This document shows, one piece after another, positions 48,723-50,274 of a stretch of DNA of 50,274 nucleotides. Location of the stretch: NCBI GenBank assembly GCA_945886445.1, contig CAMCZG010000006.1:1-50274 (forward strand). The letters run 5' to 3'. The stretch comes from Bifidobacterium breve (lineage in GTDB: Bacteria > Actinomycetota > Acidimicrobiia > Acidimicrobiales > Ilumatobacteraceae). The notes under the pieces were generated by a model. That model saw nothing but the letters and a program-made list of their open reading frames with translations. It had not been told where the DNA came from and searched no databases. A program made the position numbers and the translations under genes. Each line of letters opens with the position of its first letter. Position 1 is the stretch's first letter.

Positions 48723-50274
48723 CAGGTACTGCGCGCAAAGCCACCGGTATTGCGCTCATCACAGGAATGCCCGTAATGGGGTCGTAACCACTTTGCAAGT
48801 CGATGAGTGCACCCGTTGTTGAGCCCACTATCGACAAATCGTTTGGCGTATCGGGCAACCCTCCCCAGGCATGTGCCAACGACACCATGCCGCGGCGCAC
48901 ATCGTCGGCAGATTTCACCACTGCTTTAATGGAACCTTTTGGTGAAGCAACTTCAATAGTGTCGCCATCGGCAATGCCAAGTTCGGCAAGGTCTAATGAG
49001 TTCACGTGCGCAAAGTTGGTTCCTTCGCGCGAGCGCAGTTTTTCAACTTCACGGCCCGAAGAGTTGAACACGCTCTTCAAACGCCGTGTGGTCATACGGA
49101 ACGTGTGCACCTCAGGGTCGAAACCCTGAATAACTGCACCAGACGATGACTCAAGAAATACGTCGTTCATCTCTTCAGCAATTCCTGCAGGAACCATTTC
49201 TAACCGCGCCTGGCTTGTTGGGTCTGCTGGCTGAACTGTGGTGATGTATTCAGGGAAAAGATGCCCACCCACATGTTTACGCAATTCCGTTAGTGGCAAC
49301 TTTGCATTGGCATAAATGAGGTCGAGCACATCGTCGCCAGTGAGTTGCATGCCTGGCGTAATATCTCCACCTGCCATTTTGATAGTGACACCGAGTCGCG
49401 CCGCAACCTCGGTGTACACCTGCCACTCTTGACGAATATCGCCACGCATTTCCAAAACAGCAGGCGTGTAATGCTGATACGGCTGATCGAACCAACGGTC
49501 GATAGTTGTAGGAACATCGGGCCGTTCCAAACTCAACGTGCTCGCAATGACGTAATGGGCAAGTTGCGCAGACGGCGACACGTGTACATCCATGAGTACA
49601 TGCAGGTCGAGAGCACGGAGCGCTTCTACTGTGGTGCGCTGGTCTGGCCACGACACCACAGGGTTTCCGCCCAAGGTGAAGAGCGCACGAATTTGCCCTT
49701 CGCCTTCTAACAAAATTTCTTCGGCAAGCGTTGAAGTGGCTGCTTGTCCGCGCTGCATGTAAATGTCGCGCATCCGCGACTTCGAGCCCTTCGTGAGCAT
49801 CTCTGGCTTTGGCGGAATAACACCTGCTCGTATTTGCCCAGGAGGGGTCATGAGACCACCTGGGTTGTACATCGTTTCGCCTTCACGGTTGTAGCGACCA
49901 CACAACGTGTTCAATGCCAGCACTAAATGCTCGGTGAGCGATGAGTGCGGTGCCATGTCGGGCCCGGTGCCGGTCGTAACTGCCCCGCGCGGGCCTTCTG
50001 CAAACTTTTGAGCAGCAGTCACAATGAGTGCTTGTTCCACGCCTGCACGCTGGCTTACGTAGTCGAGTGTGAATGGGTCGACGGCAATGCGCAGTTCATC
50101 GAGACCATTTACATACCGACCACAAAAATCTTTGTCGTAGGCATCGGTCGCAAGAATTTGACGAATGATGCCAGCGAGCAATGTGGGGTCTTCACCCGCA
50201 CGCACTGGCAAATACAAATCGGCGTAGTGCGCCACTTCCGTCAAACGAGGGTCAATAACAATGAGATACAAACC
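48715..50274 (-). CDS. Molybdopterin oxidoreductase, C-terminal part (runs off window)
   Basis: At least 519 residues, open at the right edge, so the N-terminus with any Fe-S cluster site and start codon is missing. Visible are MopB-family segments: VIDPRLTEVAHYADLYLPVRAGEDPTLL, the GTGPDMAPHSS segment, NTLCGRYNREGETMYNPGG, LFTLGGNPVVSWPD and a C-terminal dinucleotide-binding domain (AHVNSLDLAELGIADGDTIEVAS ... VSLAHAWGGLPDTPNDLS). It resembles formate dehydrogenase or other DMSO-reductase-family subunits; the substrate cannot be determined from this fragment. Confidence 0.9.
   Translation of the reverse strand, partial: GLYLIVIDPRLTEVAHYADLYLPVRAGEDPTLLAGIIRQILATDAYDKDFCGRYVNGLDELRIAVDPFTLDYVSQRAGVEQALIVTAAQKFAEGPRGAVTTGTGPDMAPHSSLTEHLVLALNTLCGRYNREGETMYNPGGLMTPPGQIRAGVIPPKPEMLTKGSKSRMRDIYMQRGQAATSTLAEEILLEGEGQIRALFTLGGNPVVSWPDQRTTVEALRALDLHVLMDVHVSPSAQLAHYVIASTLSLERPDVPTTIDRWFDQPYQHYTPAVLEMRGDIRQEWQVYTEVAARLGVTIKMAGGDITPGMQLTGDDVLDLIYANAKLPLTELRKHVGGHLFPEYITTVQPADPTSQARLEMVPAGIAEEMNDVFLESSSGAVIQGFDPEVHTFRMTTRRLKSVFNSSGREVEKLRSREGTNFAHVNSLDLAELGIADGDTIEVASPKGSIKAVVKSADDVRRGMVSLAHAWGGLPDTPNDLSIVGSTTGALIDLQSGYDPITGIPVMSAIPVALRAVPVS

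Overview
The window looks like a chromosomal core region of a member of the Actinomycetota, most probably the class Acidimicrobiia (a moderate-GC lineage such as the freshwater or marine Ilumatobacter-like groups). The markers are a fused 2-oxoglutarate decarboxylase/succinyltransferase (Kgd type), a DUF2469 protein next to YraN, a SepIVA-like coiled-coil protein beside DUF177 and CoaD, an HRDC-bearing UvrD2-like helicase, GTP-dependent PEP carboxykinase, an actinobacterial-type LexA box at recA, and many GTG starts. The class-level placement is an inference. No phage, transposon, CRISPR array or rRNA was seen, and no gene-free stretch exceeds 300 bases.

Layout. 1-4.7 kb: a secreted protein with its own promoter, a bidirectional hairpin, recA with an upstream SOS box, a DUF983 membrane protein and a HemL-like aminotransferase. 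4.8-5.1 kb: tRNA-His(GTG) and tRNA-Lys(CTT). 5.1-10.4 kb: a small membrane protein, two tandem flavodoxin-fold oxidoreductases, a TRAM/Fe-S RNA methyltransferase, rpe, a secreted anchored protein and a crotonase. 10.4-10.8 kb: two very small plus-strand genes.

10.8-30.7 kb is one long minus-strand 'superoperon' of translation, secretion, cell-envelope and DNA-repair genes whose order is recognisable from Bacillus to actinobacteria: fakA-like, recG, (a plus-strand zinc-ribbon gene inserted here), rsmD, coaD, sepIVA-like, DUF177, rpmF, plsX, acpP, rnc, mutM, smc, ftsY, a lipoprotein, ffh, rpsP, khpA, rimM, trmD, rplS, DUF2469, yraN. lepB and rnhB, usually found between rplS and DUF2469 in actinobacteria, are missing from this place. 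rpmB and a cold-shock-like gene diverge from the head of the cluster across a short palindrome.

30.7-44.6 kb: pckG with a clear promoter and a strong terminator, then a minus-strand group (small membrane protein, histidine phosphatase, PIG-L deacetylase, CoA-transferase, alpha/beta hydrolase, aldo/keto reductase, metal-receptor-fold protein, PH/SHOCT membrane protein), a UvrD2-like helicase, a hotdog thioesterase, exonuclease III, a NYN-S1 RNA-binding fusion with a lysine/alanine tail, and a HAD hydrolase. 44.6-50.3 kb: kgd, a blue-copper lipoprotein and the C-terminal part of a molybdopterin oxidoreductase that runs off the window.

The region is mostly housekeeping and very compact: ATGA/GTGA overlaps and convergent 3' overlaps are common. 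I found no clear new multi-gene system. The best leads are the NYN-S1-histone-like-tail protein, a recurring set of probable leaderless genes with a TANNNT-like box 6-9 bases before the start codon, the palindrome between fakA and rpmB, and the small uncharacterised genes tucked into the conserved cluster.
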